Below are positions 54,569-64,000 of a stretch of 64,000 nt of DNA, piece after piece. This stretch comes from Selenomonas sp. oral taxon 892 str. F0426 (GTDB taxonomy: Bacteria > Bacillota > Negativicutes > Selenomonadales > Selenomonadaceae): assembly GCF_000468035.1 (NCBI RefSeq), contig NZ_KI260539.1, positions 208,718 to 272,717 of the forward strand, read 5' to 3'. Within the stretch, counting starts at the first letter, position 1, and each line of letters opens with the position of its first letter. The position numbers and the translations under genes were made by a program. The notes beneath the pieces were generated by a model, which worked only from the letters and a program-made list of their open reading frames with translations, did not search any database and was not told where the DNA came from.

Positions 54569-55918
54569 ATGGGCGAATCAACAATGAAACGGAAGCTGAA
54601 GAACAGACATCTTCAGTTTATCTCTCTCGGCGGGGTTATCGGGAGCGGATACTTTCTTGGAACAGGCTATGTACTCGAGCAGGCGGGGCCTGCCTCTATC
54701 ATTTCCTATCTTCTCGGGGGCATCATCGTCCTCGCAGTTATGTCATGCCTCGCCGAGCTTGCGGTGGAAAAGCCGCTTTCCGGCTCATTTGTCGTTTACG
54801 CGCGAGAGAACATTTCTGCAACATGGGCGTGCGGCGTCGGTTGGTCGTACTGGGTGACATGGGTGTCCTATGTCCCCTCGGAGATGATTGCCGCCGGCAT
54901 CATCATGAATGGATTTTTCCCAGAGGTTGGGACAATCTGGTGGGCGGTGTTCTTCGGGTTGATCGTTACGATCCTGAATCTATTTCGTGTCGATAAATTC
55001 GGGGAGAGCGAGTTCTGGCTCTCGCTCATCAAAGTCACCGCGCTCGTGGCATTCAGTGTAGTTGCGCTCCTCATCTGTCTCGGCATCATTGGTGATGAGG
55101 GCTATATCGGGACGCGCATTCTCCTTGGCAGCGGCGGCTTCGCACCCAACGGATATGCGGCGATCGTGCTCACGATGGTCATTATCCTCGTCAACTTTCA
55201 GGGAACTGAGATTATTGGTCTTGCGGCAGGGGAGACCGCCGATCCTGCACGCAGTATCCCGTCAGCGGTACGCAACGTGACCTGGCGGATCATTGCGCTC
55301 TATATTGTGCCGATTACACTGCTCATCTCGATCTTGCCATGGGATCATGCATCACTTTCGGAGAGTGTCTTTGCGGCAGCACTTGCAGAACACGGATTGT
55401 CCCATCTGGCAGCGCTCTTCTCGCTCGTCGTTCTTACGGCCGCAATCTCCTGCTCGAATTCGGGGCTCTATGGCGCAGCACGTACCGTCCATGCCCTTGC
55501 GACGATGGGGATGGCTCCGCGTGTTCTCGAGGGGCTCAGCAGTAAAGGGGTACCCTCGCGCGCGATTTATGCTTCCATCATCTTTTGTTGGGGCGTTATC
55601 GCCATTTATGCGATGAACCCCAATAGCCAGCTCTATACATATTTGCTTGCCCTGTCGGGCTTTTCCGGCGCGATGGCGTGGATCTCGATCTGCTGGAGCC
55701 AATATCGTCGTCGCCGAAAACTGGAGGCAGAGGGGCAGGTTTCTCTCCTGCGCTATCGTACCCCCTTCTTTCCCTATGTAACGCTCTTTGGCATCTGGGC
55801 ACAGGTCTTTTGCCTCATCTTTATGATCTTTGTGCCGGAACTGCGTTCTGCACTCTATCTTGGTGTTCCTATGCTCGTTGTCCCGATGATACTTTATCGT
55901 TTCTTGCGGCGTGGATAG
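54569..55918 (+). CDS. APC-superfamily amino acid permease (AAT type)
   Basis: This 12-helix amino acid:proton symporter belongs to the AAT branch (LysP/GabP/RocC-like). The first helix contains SLGGVIGSGYFLGTG, with NFQGTEIIGLAAGETADPARSIPSAV in the middle. The substrate is unknown and there is no metabolic neighbour to suggest one. The start is not firm: ATG 54569 has only a distant AGGAAGG, and ATG 54584 is in frame. The promoter of the next gene lies inside its last codons. Confidence 0.88.
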   Translation: MGESTMKRKLKNRHLQFISLGGVIGSGYFLGTGYVLEQAGPASIISYLLGGIIVLAVMSCLAELAVEKPLSGSFVVYARENISATWACGVGWSYWVTWVSYVPSEMIAAGIIMNGFFPEVGTIWWAVFFGLIVTILNLFRVDKFGESEFWLSLIKVTALVAFSVVALLICLGIIGDEGYIGTRILLGSGGFAPNGYAAIVLTMVIILVNFQGTEIIGLAAGETADPARSIPSAVRNVTWRIIALYIVPITLLISILPWDHASLSESVFAAALAEHGLSHLAALFSLVVLTAAISCSNSGLYGAARTVHALATMGMAPRVLEGLSSKGVPSRAIYASIIFCWGVIAIYAMNPNSQLYTYLLALSGFSGAMAWISICWSQYRRRRKLEAEGQVSLLRYRTPFFPYVTLFGIWAQVFCLIFMIFVPELRSALYLGVPMLVVPMILYRFLRRG

Positions 55919-55932
55919 TCCTGTGTTATACT
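55904..55932 (+). promoter_or_regulatory. Promoter of the FIST-chemoreceptor gene
   Basis: TTGCGG (55904-55909), 17 nt, and TATACT (55927-55932) with TGT directly before it. It resembles a sigma-70-type promoter, not a flagellar sigma-28 promoter. Confidence 0.55.
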
Positions 55933-55968
55933 TATATTAAAGAGTCTTTGTTGATGGGGAGGTAAATT

Positions 55969-58071
55969 ATGTTTGGTTTGTTTGGGAATAAGAAAAAAGA
56001 GGAGGTTTCGCTCGCTGACCGGATCAAGGCAAAGCCTCTGGCAGCGGAGACACCTGCGCACGAGGAGAACGCAAAAGTACGTGCGCCGTTTGCGAACCTC
56101 GGCACTGTGGGGGGCGGGGATATAAAGACCGCCTATCTTTCGCGCGGGGAGCTGACGGCGGAGCGGCTGCGCGAGCTTTACGATGTGCCGGGCGGCCCCG
56201 CCATCGTGCTGGGCTTTATCTCGGCGGATCTCGCGATGGATGATGTTGCGCGCGCCGTACAGTCGGCCTCGCCGCCCGATGTAAAGCTCCTGCTCATGAC
56301 GACCTGCGGCGAGCTGACGCATACGCCGGGGACACGCTCCTACTATATGGAGGCGGAAGACGGGCGTGCAAAGGTGCTCCTGCAGGTGTTCAGCAAGCGT
56401 ATGATCGCTGAGACGTATATGATGACGTTGCCCCTGCACAACGAGGATATGCGGCGCGGTGAGGTGACGCTTACGCCCGCCGAGCGCGTGGCGAAGATCG
56501 CTGCCGACGTGCGTGCCGAGCGCATTCCCTTCCCCGTGCGCTTCGACGACACCTTTGCCTTTGTCTATGTCGATGGCGTGAGTGCATGCGAGTCCTTCGT
56601 ACTGCGCGCTCTCTATGAGGCGGAGAGCCTTCCTTGCCCGTATATCGGCGGCTCGGCGGGCGGTGCACTTGACTTTTCCCACACGTATATCTACAACGGG
56701 AAGCAGGTGCTTGAGCATCATGCCGTCGTTCTCGTTGTGAAACTCGCTGCGGATTATCGCTACTCCATCTTTAAGACGCAGGCAGCGGAGGAGACCGGGA
56801 AGAAATGGACGGTCATCGGCTCGGATGCGACGTTCCGCACAGTGGATACCGTTGCCGATGCCGAGGGGCGCCCCGTCATGCTTGCGGATGTCCTGATGGA
56901 TGAGCTGCATGTCGCCGATCCCTCTGCGCTGACCAATGCGCTCGCGGACTATACCTTTGCGACCCATGTCGGCAATCAGTTCTATATCCGCTCACTGCAG
57001 CGCATCGAGGAAGATACGAAGCGCATGCACTTCTTCTGTGACATTGCAGCAGGTGAGGATCTCCACCTCATGCGCCGTTCGCGCTTCATCGAGGCGCTGA
57101 AGGCGGACTATGCGGGATTTGCCAAGGGGAAACCGACACCCATCGGTCTGGTGATGAACGACTGTATCCTGCGTCGCCTGACCTTTGCGGGGGAGCTTGC
57201 GGGCGCCGATCTCTTCGACGGCATGCCTGTTGCAGGGTACTCGGCACTCGGCGAGATTGCGGGAATGCACATCAATGAGACGTTGACAGCGATCTTCTTC
57301 TATCAGATCTCCGGCGGTTCGTTTTATGACGGCTATATGGATCGCTTCCCGTCCGTCTATGCCCTCTGCCAAAAATCCTTCTTGGAACATGAGATCAGCC
57401 GTATGCAGATCATCAACCGCCTCAAGGACGGAATCATGAATGAGTTCCAGGAATACCGCACAGAGATGGCGGGGATGTCCAAGACGATGGCACGCATCGG
57501 GGAGAGCGCCGAGAGTGTTTCCGCGCTCATCGACAAACTCAGCAGCGGCCTCGGCGGACAGGGCGATATGACAAAGGAACTGCTCGGACGGAATGCAGAG
57601 ATCACGCCGAAGCTGGAGCGGCTTACGGAGAGTACGAAGAAGATCGAACAGGTCATGAACATGATCACGGAGATCTCCGCACAGATCAACCTTCTAGCGC
57701 TCAATGCCGCCATCGAGGCGGCGCGTGCGGGTGAGATGGGACGCGGCTTCGCCGTGGTTGCGGGCGAGGTGCGCAAGCTCTCCGAGAACACGCGCGAGCG
57801 TCTGGAGGCATCCGATGAGGCGATTGGAGAACTTCTGCGCGACGTGCAGGAGATCGACAAGATGCTCGCAACGAATCAGGAATTTGAAAATCAAGTCGAG
57901 GACTTCGAGCATGGATTTGACGGTCGGGTGGAGGAACTGAAGAAAAATCTGGACAGCGGACTCGGTGCAATTCGCCGTTCGACCACATCCATCGACCGCA
58001 TTGCAGAACTCAGCACACGCCTGACGCAACGCTATGATGAGCTGGAGGCTGTGCTCCGCTCGATTCGGTGA
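55969..58071 (+). CDS. Soluble FIST-domain methyl-accepting-chemotaxis-like protein
   Basis: This 700-aa cytosolic protein has no signal peptide, membrane segment or HAMP domain. A FIST N plus FIST C sensor region spans about residues 55-470 ([69 protein letters not shown]). It is followed by a helical chemoreceptor signalling domain (480-700). The CheA/CheW-contact hairpin tip (residues 569-608) is intact, with [17 protein letters not shown] and [20 protein letters not shown] domains are thought to sense small ligands. It likely feeds chemotaxis, but no che genes lie nearby. GGGGAGG precedes the ATG. Confidence 0.9.
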   Translation: MFGLFGNKKKEEVSLADRIKAKPLAAETPAHEENAKVRAPFANLGTVGGGDIKTAYLSRGELTAERLRELYDVPGGPAIVLGFISADLAMDDVARAVQSASPPDVKLLLMTTCGELTHTPGTRSYYMEAEDGRAKVLLQVFSKRMIAETYMMTLPLHNEDMRRGEVTLTPAERVAKIAADVRAERIPFPVRFDDTFAFVYVDGVSACESFVLRALYEAESLPCPYIGGSAGGALDFSHTYIYNGKQVLEHHAVVLVVKLAADYRYSIFKTQAAEETGKKWTVIGSDATFRTVDTVADAEGRPVMLADVLMDELHVADPSALTNALADYTFATHVGNQFYIRSLQRIEEDTKRMHFFCDIAAGEDLHLMRRSRFIEALKADYAGFAKGKPTPIGLVMNDCILRRLTFAGELAGADLFDGMPVAGYSALGEIAGMHINETLTAIFFYQISGGSFYDGYMDRFPSVYALCQKSFLEHEISRMQIINRLKDGIMNEFQEYRTEMAGMSKTMARIGESAESVSALIDKLSSGLGGQGDMTKELLGRNAEITPKLERLTESTKKIEQVMNMITEISAQINLLALNAAIEAARAGEMGRGFAVVAGEVRKLSENTRERLEASDEAIGELLRDVQEIDKMLATNQEFENQVEDFEHGFDGRVEELKKNLDSGLGAIRRSTTSIDRIAELSTRLTQRYDELEAVLRSIR

Positions 58072-58080
58072 GAAAACACA

Positions 58081-58111
58081 AAAAAGCGCGGCTCAGCAGC
58101 CGCGCTTTTTT
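58081..58111. terminator. Bidirectional terminator after the FIST-chemoreceptor gene
   Basis: AAAAAGCGCGGCT (58081-58093) pairs with AGCCGCGCTTTTT (58098-58110) across a 4-nt loop. Confidence 0.92.
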
Positions 58112-58136
58112 GGAATCACTGATAAAACAAAGTCCG

Positions 58137-58889
58137 TCAGAATGATTTCATCAAAATGGAAACAATCGTATAGATCGAGGCGACGTAGAGCATCGCGAAG
58201 ATGAGCTTTCGAAAGAGGGCAGCGGGCATAAAGCGCATACTTTTGTGACCGATGATGATGCCGAGAGCGAGCGCGGGCAATAAAAAAATGAACTCATTCC
58301 ATGCCGCCGCCAGCGGAAAACCACCGATGAGATAGCTGATGAGCGAGGTCGCGTTGCCGAGGAAGAAGTAGACGAAACATGTCGCGCGGAATACGTTCTG
58401 CGGCATCGTACTGTACGCAAGGTAAATGAGGAAGGGGAGTCCGCCCATGCCTGTTGTGATCGCAGTGAATCCAGAGAGTATCCCTGCGATGATGGTGTTG
58501 CGCCGGCATTCGCGGATACGCCAATGCGAGACTTGCATGAGGACGAGACTGAGAAGAACAATGACGTTGATGAATACCTTCAGCGCGTCATTGGATATGT
58601 AAGTAAAGAAAAAGAAGCCGACTGGCTGTCCTGCGAGCATACCGAGATACATCCAGCGTACGAGCGGAAAATTTGCTTCGCGCCGCATGAGGAACCCCTG
58701 CACCGAGTTGCTGCTGCATGCAATCAGCAGCATGATGGGGACAGTGAGCTTCGGCTCGTAGAAGAACATGAGAAGCGGTGCTGCAATAATGACAAGGCCA
58801 AAGCCTGTAATGGACTGAATGAACGCTGCGAAGAAGATGGCGAGTGCCGGAGCAATGTGCATAGCGACACCGGAAAGATAATGATCCAA
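58137..58889 (-). CDS. TauE/SafE (TSUP) family membrane permease
   Basis: This 250-aa protein has about seven or eight hydrophobic segments. The family motifs are FAAFIQSITGFGLVIIAAPLLMFF and, in the repeated half, LSGFTAITTGMGGLPFLIYL. Members move sulfonate, sulfite or other small organic acids; the substrate here is unknown. The start is TTG with AGGAGG 7 nt upstream. It stands alone, convergent with the FIST-chemoreceptor gene and divergent from leuS. Confidence 0.88.
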   Translation of the reverse strand: MDHYLSGVAMHIAPALAIFFAAFIQSITGFGLVIIAAPLLMFFYEPKLTVPIMLLIACSSNSVQGFLMRREANFPLVRWMYLGMLAGQPVGFFFFTYISNDALKVFINVIVLLSLVLMQVSHWRIRECRRNTIIAGILSGFTAITTGMGGLPFLIYLAYSTMPQNVFRATCFVYFFLGNATSLISYLIGGFPLAAAWNEFIFLLPALALGIIIGHKSMRFMPAALFRKLIFAMLYVASIYTIVSILMKSF

Positions 58890-59027
58890 AGAGTCGCCTC
58901 CTTTTATTTCGCCAATGACAATACACGTTCATTGTAGCACGGAATAAATGGAAATGCACGAAGAATTTGCAGAATTCAGACATATATAAATAAGTATACA
59001 TACATGGGGCGGAACTATGAATAAGGA

Positions 59028-59056
59028 TTGCGCATACTCTTTCTTTCATGTATAAT
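59028..59056 (+). promoter_or_regulatory. Promoter of leuS
   Basis: TTGCGC (59028-59033), 17 nt, and TATAAT (59051-59056). The leader of about 64 nt carries no T-box motif. Confidence 0.65.
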
Positions 59057-59126
59057 GAATCGAAACTATTCTTATGCAATATTGCTGACAACAGCGTGAA
59101 TCGATACTGGGAGGAGCAAGAGTATA

Positions 59127-61601
59127 GTGGAGAGATATTGCCCGCAGGAGATCGAAGCAAAGTGGCAGAAAATTTGGGAGACCGATCACACCTGCCATAC
59201 GGAGATGGATGATACGAAGCCGAAATACTACGTGCTTGAGATGTTTCCCTATCCGTCAGGAAAACTCCACATGGGTCATGTCCGCAACTACTCGATTGGA
59301 GATGTTGTCGCACGTTTTCGGACAATGGAAGGCTACAACGTCCTGCATCCGATGGGATTCGACTCCTTCGGTATGCCTGCAGAAAACGCTGCGATCCAGA
59401 ACAAGGTACATCCTGCAAAGTGGACGTATGCGAATATTGAGAACATGGAGCGGCAGCAGCGTACGCTCGGTCTTGCCTATGACTGGGAACGTGAGGTCAT
59501 CACGTGCCGTGAGGACTACTACCGCTGGACGCAGTGGCTCTTCGAACTGTTCTACAAGAAGGGGCTGGCATACAAGAAGGCGGCCTCTGTCAACTGGTGT
59601 GATACCTGCGGCACAGTGCTTGCAAACGAGCAGGTTGAGGACGGTAAATGCTGGCGCTGCAAGTGCGAGGTACACAAGAAGAACCTCGCACAGTGGTTCT
59701 TCAAGATCACAGACTACGCCGACGAACTCCTTGCAGATCTCGTGAAATTGCCGGGGTGGCCGGAGCGCGTCAAGACGATGCAGGAGAACTGGATCGGCCG
59801 CAGCGAGGGGCTGGAGTTCCGACTGCCGGCACCCGCGCTTGAGACGGAGATTCCCGTCTATACGACGCGTCCCGATACCGTGTTCGGCATCACCTTCCTT
59901 GCGCTCGCACCTGAGCATCCGCTCGTCGAGAAGATCTGTGCGATCAGCGACAAGGCAGACGAGATCCGCGCATTCTGTGCACGCGTGAAGAAGCAGTCCG
60001 ACATCGAACGTGCGTCGAGCGAGTCGGAGAAGGAGGGCATCTTCACCGGACTCTACTGCATAAACCCGTTCAACGGAGAGCAGGTAGAGATCTGGATCAC
60101 GAACTATGTCCTCTTCGAGTACGGCACGGGTGCGGTCATGGCGGTGCCGTCCGAGGATCAGCGCGATTGGATGTTTGCGACGAAGTACGGCATCCGAAAG
60201 ATCCTCACCATCCGTCCGCCGGAGGGCGAGCTGCGTCTCGAGGATATGACGGCAGCCTATGTCGAAAAGGAAGGTTTCCTCATCAACTCGGGCAAGTTCA
60301 CCGGGATGGAGATGCACGCAGCGATGGGCGCGATCATCGACGAGGCGGAGGCGCAGGGCTTCGGCAAACGCCGCGTCAACTACCGCCTGCGCGACTGGCT
60401 CATCTCGCGTCAGCGCTACTGGGGCGCGCCCATTCCCATCATCAACTGCGAGAAGTGCGGCGAGGTGCTTGTGCCCGAGGAAGAACTCCCCGTGCGCTTG
60501 CCAGAGGATGTATCCTTCGAGCAGGGAACTGTGTCGCCGCTGTCGAGCAGCGAGCACTTCCTGCACTGCAAATGTCCGAAGTGCGGCGGTTCAGCAACGC
60601 GCGAGACGGACACGATGGACACCTTTATCTGCTCCTCGTGGTACTACTATCGCTACGCCGATCCGAAGAACACAGATCGCCCCTTTGATCGGGACAAGGT
60701 GAACTACTGGGCGCCCGTCGATCAGTACATCGGTGGAATCGAGCACGCAATCCTGCATCTCCTCTATGCGCGCTTCTTTACGAAGGTGCTGCGCGACGCA
60801 GGGATGCTGGACTTCGATGAGCCGTTCACGAACCTCCTCACACAGGGGATGGTCATCAAGGATGGCGCGAAGATGTCGAAGTCGCTCGGCAACGTCGTTT
60901 CGCCCGAGGAGATCATCGAGAAGTACGGTGCGGATACAGCGCGGCTCTTCATCCTCTTCGCGGCTCCAGTGGAGCGTGACCTTGACTGGAGTGATCAGGG
61001 CGTTGAGGGAGCATATCGCTTCCTGAACCGCGTCTGGCGCATCCTGCTGCAGTTCGAGGACATTATTAAGAGCGCGCCCGAGTCCTATGATCCGACCGGG
61101 CTCACTGCAGAGGAGTCCGACCTGCGCCATATCCTGCACGTGACTACGAAGAAGGTCACGGAGGACGTGCGTGACCGCTTCATGTTCAATACAGCGATTT
61201 CCTCCATTATGGAGCTTGTTAATGCGATCTACACTTTTCAGGAGAAAACGCTTAGCCCTGCGCTTGCGCGTGAGACGGCAAGTGCACTCCTGCGCATGCT
61301 CGCGCCCTTTGCGCCGCACATCACGGCGGAATTATGGGGACGCCTGTTTACGGGGAGCGTGCATGCACAGCGATGGCCTTCGTATGATGAAGCTGCACTC
61401 GCACAGGATGAGATCGAGGTTGTCCTGCAGATCAATGGAAAAGTACGTGACCGCGTGAAGATTGCCGCCGATCTCGATCGGGCAGCGATGGAGCGTCTCG
61501 TCACTGAATTGCCGCGTGCGAAGGAACTCACAGAGGGAAAAACGATTGTCAAGGTTGTCTGTGTTCCTGGCAAGCTCGTCAATATTGTTGTCAAAGGATA
61601 A
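59127..61601 (+). CDS. leuS: Leucyl-tRNA synthetase
   Basis: LeuS is a class-I synthetase charging tRNA-Leu, with a CP1 editing domain. Visible parts are the HIGH-like motif in [15 protein letters not shown], zinc cysteines in [22 protein letters not shown], the editing-domain motif TTRPDTVFG, and KMSKS in [10 protein letters not shown]. Length (824 aa) is normal. The start is GTG with GGGAGGAG upstream. The HD-GYP gene follows after 45 bp, probably on the same transcript. Confidence 0.97.
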   Translation: MERYCPQEIEAKWQKIWETDHTCHTEMDDTKPKYYVLEMFPYPSGKLHMGHVRNYSIGDVVARFRTMEGYNVLHPMGFDSFGMPAENAAIQNKVHPAKWTYANIENMERQQRTLGLAYDWEREVITCREDYYRWTQWLFELFYKKGLAYKKAASVNWCDTCGTVLANEQVEDGKCWRCKCEVHKKNLAQWFFKITDYADELLADLVKLPGWPERVKTMQENWIGRSEGLEFRLPAPALETEIPVYTTRPDTVFGITFLALAPEHPLVEKICAISDKADEIRAFCARVKKQSDIERASSESEKEGIFTGLYCINPFNGEQVEIWITNYVLFEYGTGAVMAVPSEDQRDWMFATKYGIRKILTIRPPEGELRLEDMTAAYVEKEGFLINSGKFTGMEMHAAMGAIIDEAEAQGFGKRRVNYRLRDWLISRQRYWGAPIPIINCEKCGEVLVPEEELPVRLPEDVSFEQGTVSPLSSSEHFLHCKCPKCGGSATRETDTMDTFICSSWYYYRYADPKNTDRPFDRDKVNYWAPVDQYIGGIEHAILHLLYARFFTKVLRDAGMLDFDEPFTNLLTQGMVIKDGAKMSKSLGNVVSPEEIIEKYGADTARLFILFAAPVERDLDWSDQGVEGAYRFLNRVWRILLQFEDIIKSAPESYDPTGLTAEESDLRHILHVTTKKVTEDVRDRFMFNTAISSIMELVNAIYTFQEKTLSPALARETASALLRMLAPFAPHITAELWGRLFTGSVHAQRWPSYDEAALAQDEIEVVLQINGKVRDRVKIAADLDRAAMERLVTELPRAKELTEGKTIVKVVCVPGKLVNIVVKG

Positions 61602-61646
61602 ATTGGGAAACGCTATTCAAGGAAGAGAAAAGGGAGAGAGTACATT

Positions 61647-62795
61647 ATGTTAAAAGCCTTTGCTGTCCGAAGCCTGCTGCCGGAGATGCTCCTTGGGCGT
61701 ACTGTTTACGACGGAGACACCGATATCGTCCTCGTCGAGGGCGGTACCGTTCTGGATCGTGATATGATCAAACTCCTCAAGGAAAAGGGCGTTGCATCCG
61801 TTTACGTCGATGAGGATAGTATTCTTGCTGCCGTTCAGAAGGAAAAGGCTATCAAGAGAGAACGGGAAGCGGCATCTGAGGACACCGCACTGCCCGAGCG
61901 GGATGCCAAACTGGACAGCAAATACGAGGAGGACTACCGCTACGTTTATGGAGAGATGGAGAAGCTCTTTCAGGAAGCCGCGCTTACGGGGCGGCTCAAC
62001 ATGGACATTCTCCAACCTGTGATGGCAAGCGGACGTCTCCGCGATCTCTATAAAGAGGGCGCGACGGCGGTTTCCATGATCTACACGATGAACCAGGATG
62101 GGGATTACAACATCCATCACTGCGTCCATCTCGCCATCCTCAGCGGACTGATGGCAAAGTGGATGGGGCTTGTGGGCATGGATCGTCAGAACCTTGTGCT
62201 CGCGGGACTCTTCCTCGACATCGGCAAGCAGTTCATCGAGAAGGATCTGCTCGAAAAGAAGGGGCGTCTCACGGAGGAGGAGTTCGATATCCTCAAGAAT
62301 CACGTGGTTGACAGCTTCAAGCTCCTTGAGGGGAGCGAACTCTCGGGGCGTACCGATCTCATGAACGGCGTCATTCAGCACCACGAACGTAACGATGGCT
62401 CGGGCTACCCGTCCGGACTTGAGGCGGATCAGATCAGCACATTCGGCAAGGTGCTCGCTGTACTCGACAGCTATGACGCTATGGCATCCAGCCGCAGCTA
62501 TGCGGAGAAGCGCTCGCCGTTCGAGGTCTTCAAGATTCTCTACGCAGACGTTTTGGACGGAAAGCTCGATTCGGAATACGCCGTGCTCTTTATGCGCAAG
62601 CTCAATGCCGCACTCAATGGCTGCTGGCTGCGTCTCTCGGACGGAACGGCGGGACGCATCGTCTATATCGACGAGTCGCGTGTCACGGCAATGCCCGTCG
62701 TGCAGCTCACGGACGGCGGCTTTATCGATCTCAATACGGTAAAAGATATCACCGTTGTTGAGATCATGACGGCGGCGGATGTCAGCAAACTCTAA
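61647..62795 (+). CDS. HD-GYP-domain protein with a substituted HD dyad
   Basis: This cytosolic protein of 382 aa has an N-terminal region (1-100) and an HD-GYP domain (about 140-320) of the family that hydrolyses cyclic-di-GMP. It keeps His157/His158, His219, HHE (245-247) and the DGSGYP motif (250-255). The central HD dyad, however, reads Leu190-Asp191 (in LFLDIGK) instead of His-Asp. This loses one metal ligand. It may be inactive as a phosphodiesterase or use a different metal site. It lies downstream of leuS and ends at a terminator; GGGAGAG precedes the ATG. Confidence 0.9.
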   Translation: MLKAFAVRSLLPEMLLGRTVYDGDTDIVLVEGGTVLDRDMIKLLKEKGVASVYVDEDSILAAVQKEKAIKREREAASEDTALPERDAKLDSKYEEDYRYVYGEMEKLFQEAALTGRLNMDILQPVMASGRLRDLYKEGATAVSMIYTMNQDGDYNIHHCVHLAILSGLMAKWMGLVGMDRQNLVLAGLFLDIGKQFIEKDLLEKKGRLTEEEFDILKNHVVDSFKLLEGSELSGRTDLMNGVIQHHERNDGSGYPSGLEADQISTFGKVLAVLDSYDAMASSRSYAEKRSPFEVFKILYADVLDGKLDSEYAVLFMRKLNAALNGCWLRLSDGTAGRIVYIDESRVTAMPVVQLTDGGFIDLNTVKDITVVEIMTAADVSKL

Positions 62796-62809
62796 TTCAC
62801 GAGATAGGA

Positions 62810-62833
62810 AGCACCCTGCGGGGTGCTTTTTTA
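62810..62833 (+). terminator. Terminator of leuS-HD-GYP
   Basis: AGCACCC and GGGTGCT with a 4-nt loop are followed by a T run. Confidence 0.9.
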
Positions 62834-62844
62834 TGCGCGGCTAT

Positions 62845-62873
62845 TTCCATCACACGTTGAATGCGTTATAATG
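62845..62873 (+). promoter_or_regulatory. Promoter of uvrB
   Basis: TTTCCA (62845-62850), 17 nt, and TATAAT (62868-62873). No clear LexA (SOS) box was recognised around it. Confidence 0.6.
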
Positions 62874-62910
62874 ACAGAATGACTTTTTGCAGCACGAAGG
62901 AGGGCAAGCT

Positions 62911-64000
62911 ATGGCGATGGTTCCGAAACTCAATACGACGATCTTCGAGAAGGAGATTCCGTTCAAGGTCGCCGCGCCCTTCGAGCCGATGGGCGATCAG
63001 CCGCAGGCGATTGCAGATCTTGCGGGCGGCATTGAGAACGGGATGGCGGCGCAGGTGCTGCTCGGTGCGACGGGGACGGGCAAGACCTATACGATGGCAA
63101 AGGTCATCGAACGCGTGCAGCGCCCGACGCTCGTCATCGCGCACAACAAGACCCTCGCGGCACAGCTTGCGAGCGAGTTCAAGTCCTTCTTTCCCGACAA
63201 CTACGTCGGTTACTTTGTCAGCTACTACGACTACTACCAGCCCGAGGCGTACATCGCGCAGACGGACACCTACATCGAGAAGGACGCGTCCATCAACGAT
63301 GAGATCGATGAGCTGCGCCACTCCGCGACCTGTTCGCTGTTCGAGCGGCGCGACGTGATTATCGTTGCGAGCGTGTCCTGCATCTACGGCCTCGGTTCGC
63401 CCGAGAGCTATCATGAGATGGTGCTCTCCGTGCACAAGGGACAGACCATCCCGCGTGAGGCGATTCTGCAGAAGCTCGTCTCCATCCGCTACGAGCGCAA
63501 CGATATTGCCTTTGAGCGCGGGCGCTTCCGCGTGCGCGGCGACGTGGTCGAGATCTTTCCTGCGGGCTACAACAACCGAGGCGTGCGCATCGAGATGTTC
63601 GGCGACGAGGTGGAGCGCATCATCGAGTTTGATGCCATGACGGGCGAGGTATACGGCGAGCGTCTGCATTCGATGGTCTTTCCTGCGTCCCACTACGTCA
63701 CCGAGGACGAGGATATGAAGATCGCCATGGCGGATATCCGTACGGAGCTTGCACAGCGTCTGGATGAGCTGAAGGGGGCGGGCAAACTGCTCGAGGCGCA
63801 GCGTCTCGAACAGCGCACAAACTACGATCTTGAGATGATCGAGGAGATGGGCTACTGCTCCGGCATCGAGAACTACTCACGCCACCTTACGCACAGGAAC
63901 GCGGGGGATACACCGTATACCCTGCTCGATTACTTCCCCGAGGACTTCCTCATCATGATCGACGAGTCCCATGTGACTCTGCCGCAGATTCACGCCATGT
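62911..64000 (+). CDS. uvrB: UvrABC excinuclease subunit B, N-terminal part (truncated by window end)
   Basis: UvrB is the DNA-damage-verifying helicase-like subunit of nucleotide excision repair. The frame is open to the window edge (363 codons). It shows [11 protein letters not shown], Walker A GATGTGKT, the beta-hairpin [23 protein letters not shown] and the DExx motif as IDESH near the edge. ATG 62911 has AAGGAGGG 8 nt upstream. The protein begins about 15 residues before the typical family start region. Confidence 0.97.
   Translation, partial: MAMVPKLNTTIFEKEIPFKVAAPFEPMGDQPQAIADLAGGIENGMAAQVLLGATGTGKTYTMAKVIERVQRPTLVIAHNKTLAAQLASEFKSFFPDNYVGYFVSYYDYYQPEAYIAQTDTYIEKDASINDEIDELRHSATCSLFERRDVIIVASVSCIYGLGSPESYHEMVLSVHKGQTIPREAILQKLVSIRYERNDIAFERGRFRVRGDVVEIFPAGYNNRGVRIEMFGDEVERIIEFDAMTGEVYGERLHSMVFPASHYVTEDEDMKIAMADIRTELAQRLDELKGAGKLLEAQRLEQRTNYDLEMIEEMGYCSGIENYSRHLTHRNAGDTPYTLLDYFPEDFLIMIDESHVTLPQIHAM

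Noticed and set aside
58890-59126. Possible T-box leader before leuS
   Set aside because: The T-box signature and a terminator/antiterminator pair are not present; only a promoter and a short leader are seen.

Overview
The window looks like chromosomal core DNA of a diderm Firmicute of the class Negativicutes, most likely Selenomonas or a close relative such as Centipeda. This is an inference from gene content, not a database match. Typical Firmicute features (a mraZ-to-ftsZ division/cell-wall cluster with DUF881 and small-basic-protein genes, AroH-type chorismate mutase, a Bacillus-type Fnr, single-chain clade-II PurL) occur together with an outer-membrane TonB-dependent receptor. Base composition is fairly G+C rich and even. 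I saw no tRNA, rRNA, CRISPR array, transposase or prophage gene.

Layout. 1-7.3 kb: the 3' end of purL, a Mn/Zn-type ABC importer operon on the minus strand behind a Fur-like operator, and an NAD synthetase whose glutaminase domain has lost its catalytic residues. 7.4-14.7 kb: threonine synthase, ATP-dependent PEP carboxykinase, recG, and dapB-asd (lysine/diaminopimelate pathway). 14.9-32.8 kb: the dcw cluster, mraZ-rsmH-ftsL-murE-murF-mraY-murD-murG-murC::ddl-ftsQ-DUF881-sbp, then a cobalamin-riboswitch/TonB-receptor/PepSY module, then ftsZ. ftsI, ftsW, murB and ftsA are absent from their usual places, and murC and ddl form one reading frame. 32.9-38.7 kb: a minus-strand run of aroH, an AarF/UbiB kinase-like gene, an ABC-F ATPase, a glucosaminidase and a divergent NCS2-like permease. 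38.7-44.3 kb: alanine racemase, a cationic-type amino acid permease, alanine dehydrogenase and a ThrE-type exporter.

44.4-53.1 kb is a complete nitrate-respiration island: narGHJI, then narK on the minus strand and a divergent fnr. Two perfect TGTGA-N6-TCACA boxes, one before narG and one between narK and fnr, lie 29.5 bp from the first base of the -10 hexamers, which is the class-II (-41.5) activation geometry. The regulator carries the C-X2-C-X4-C tail typical of Bacillus Fnr, so the island looks like a self-contained, autoregulated oxygen-responsive circuit.

53.1-64 kb: yigZ with a DUF3298 secreted protein, an APC permease, a soluble FIST-domain chemoreceptor-like protein, a TauE/SafE-type permease, leuS, an HD-GYP protein with an altered HD dyad, and the 5' part of uvrB.

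I see no wholly new multi-gene system. The points most worth following up are the symmetric Fnr circuit, the degenerate NadE glutaminase, the MurC-Ddl fusion with its A7 tract, the B12 module at the ftsA position, the FIST chemoreceptor and the HD-to-LD substitution.
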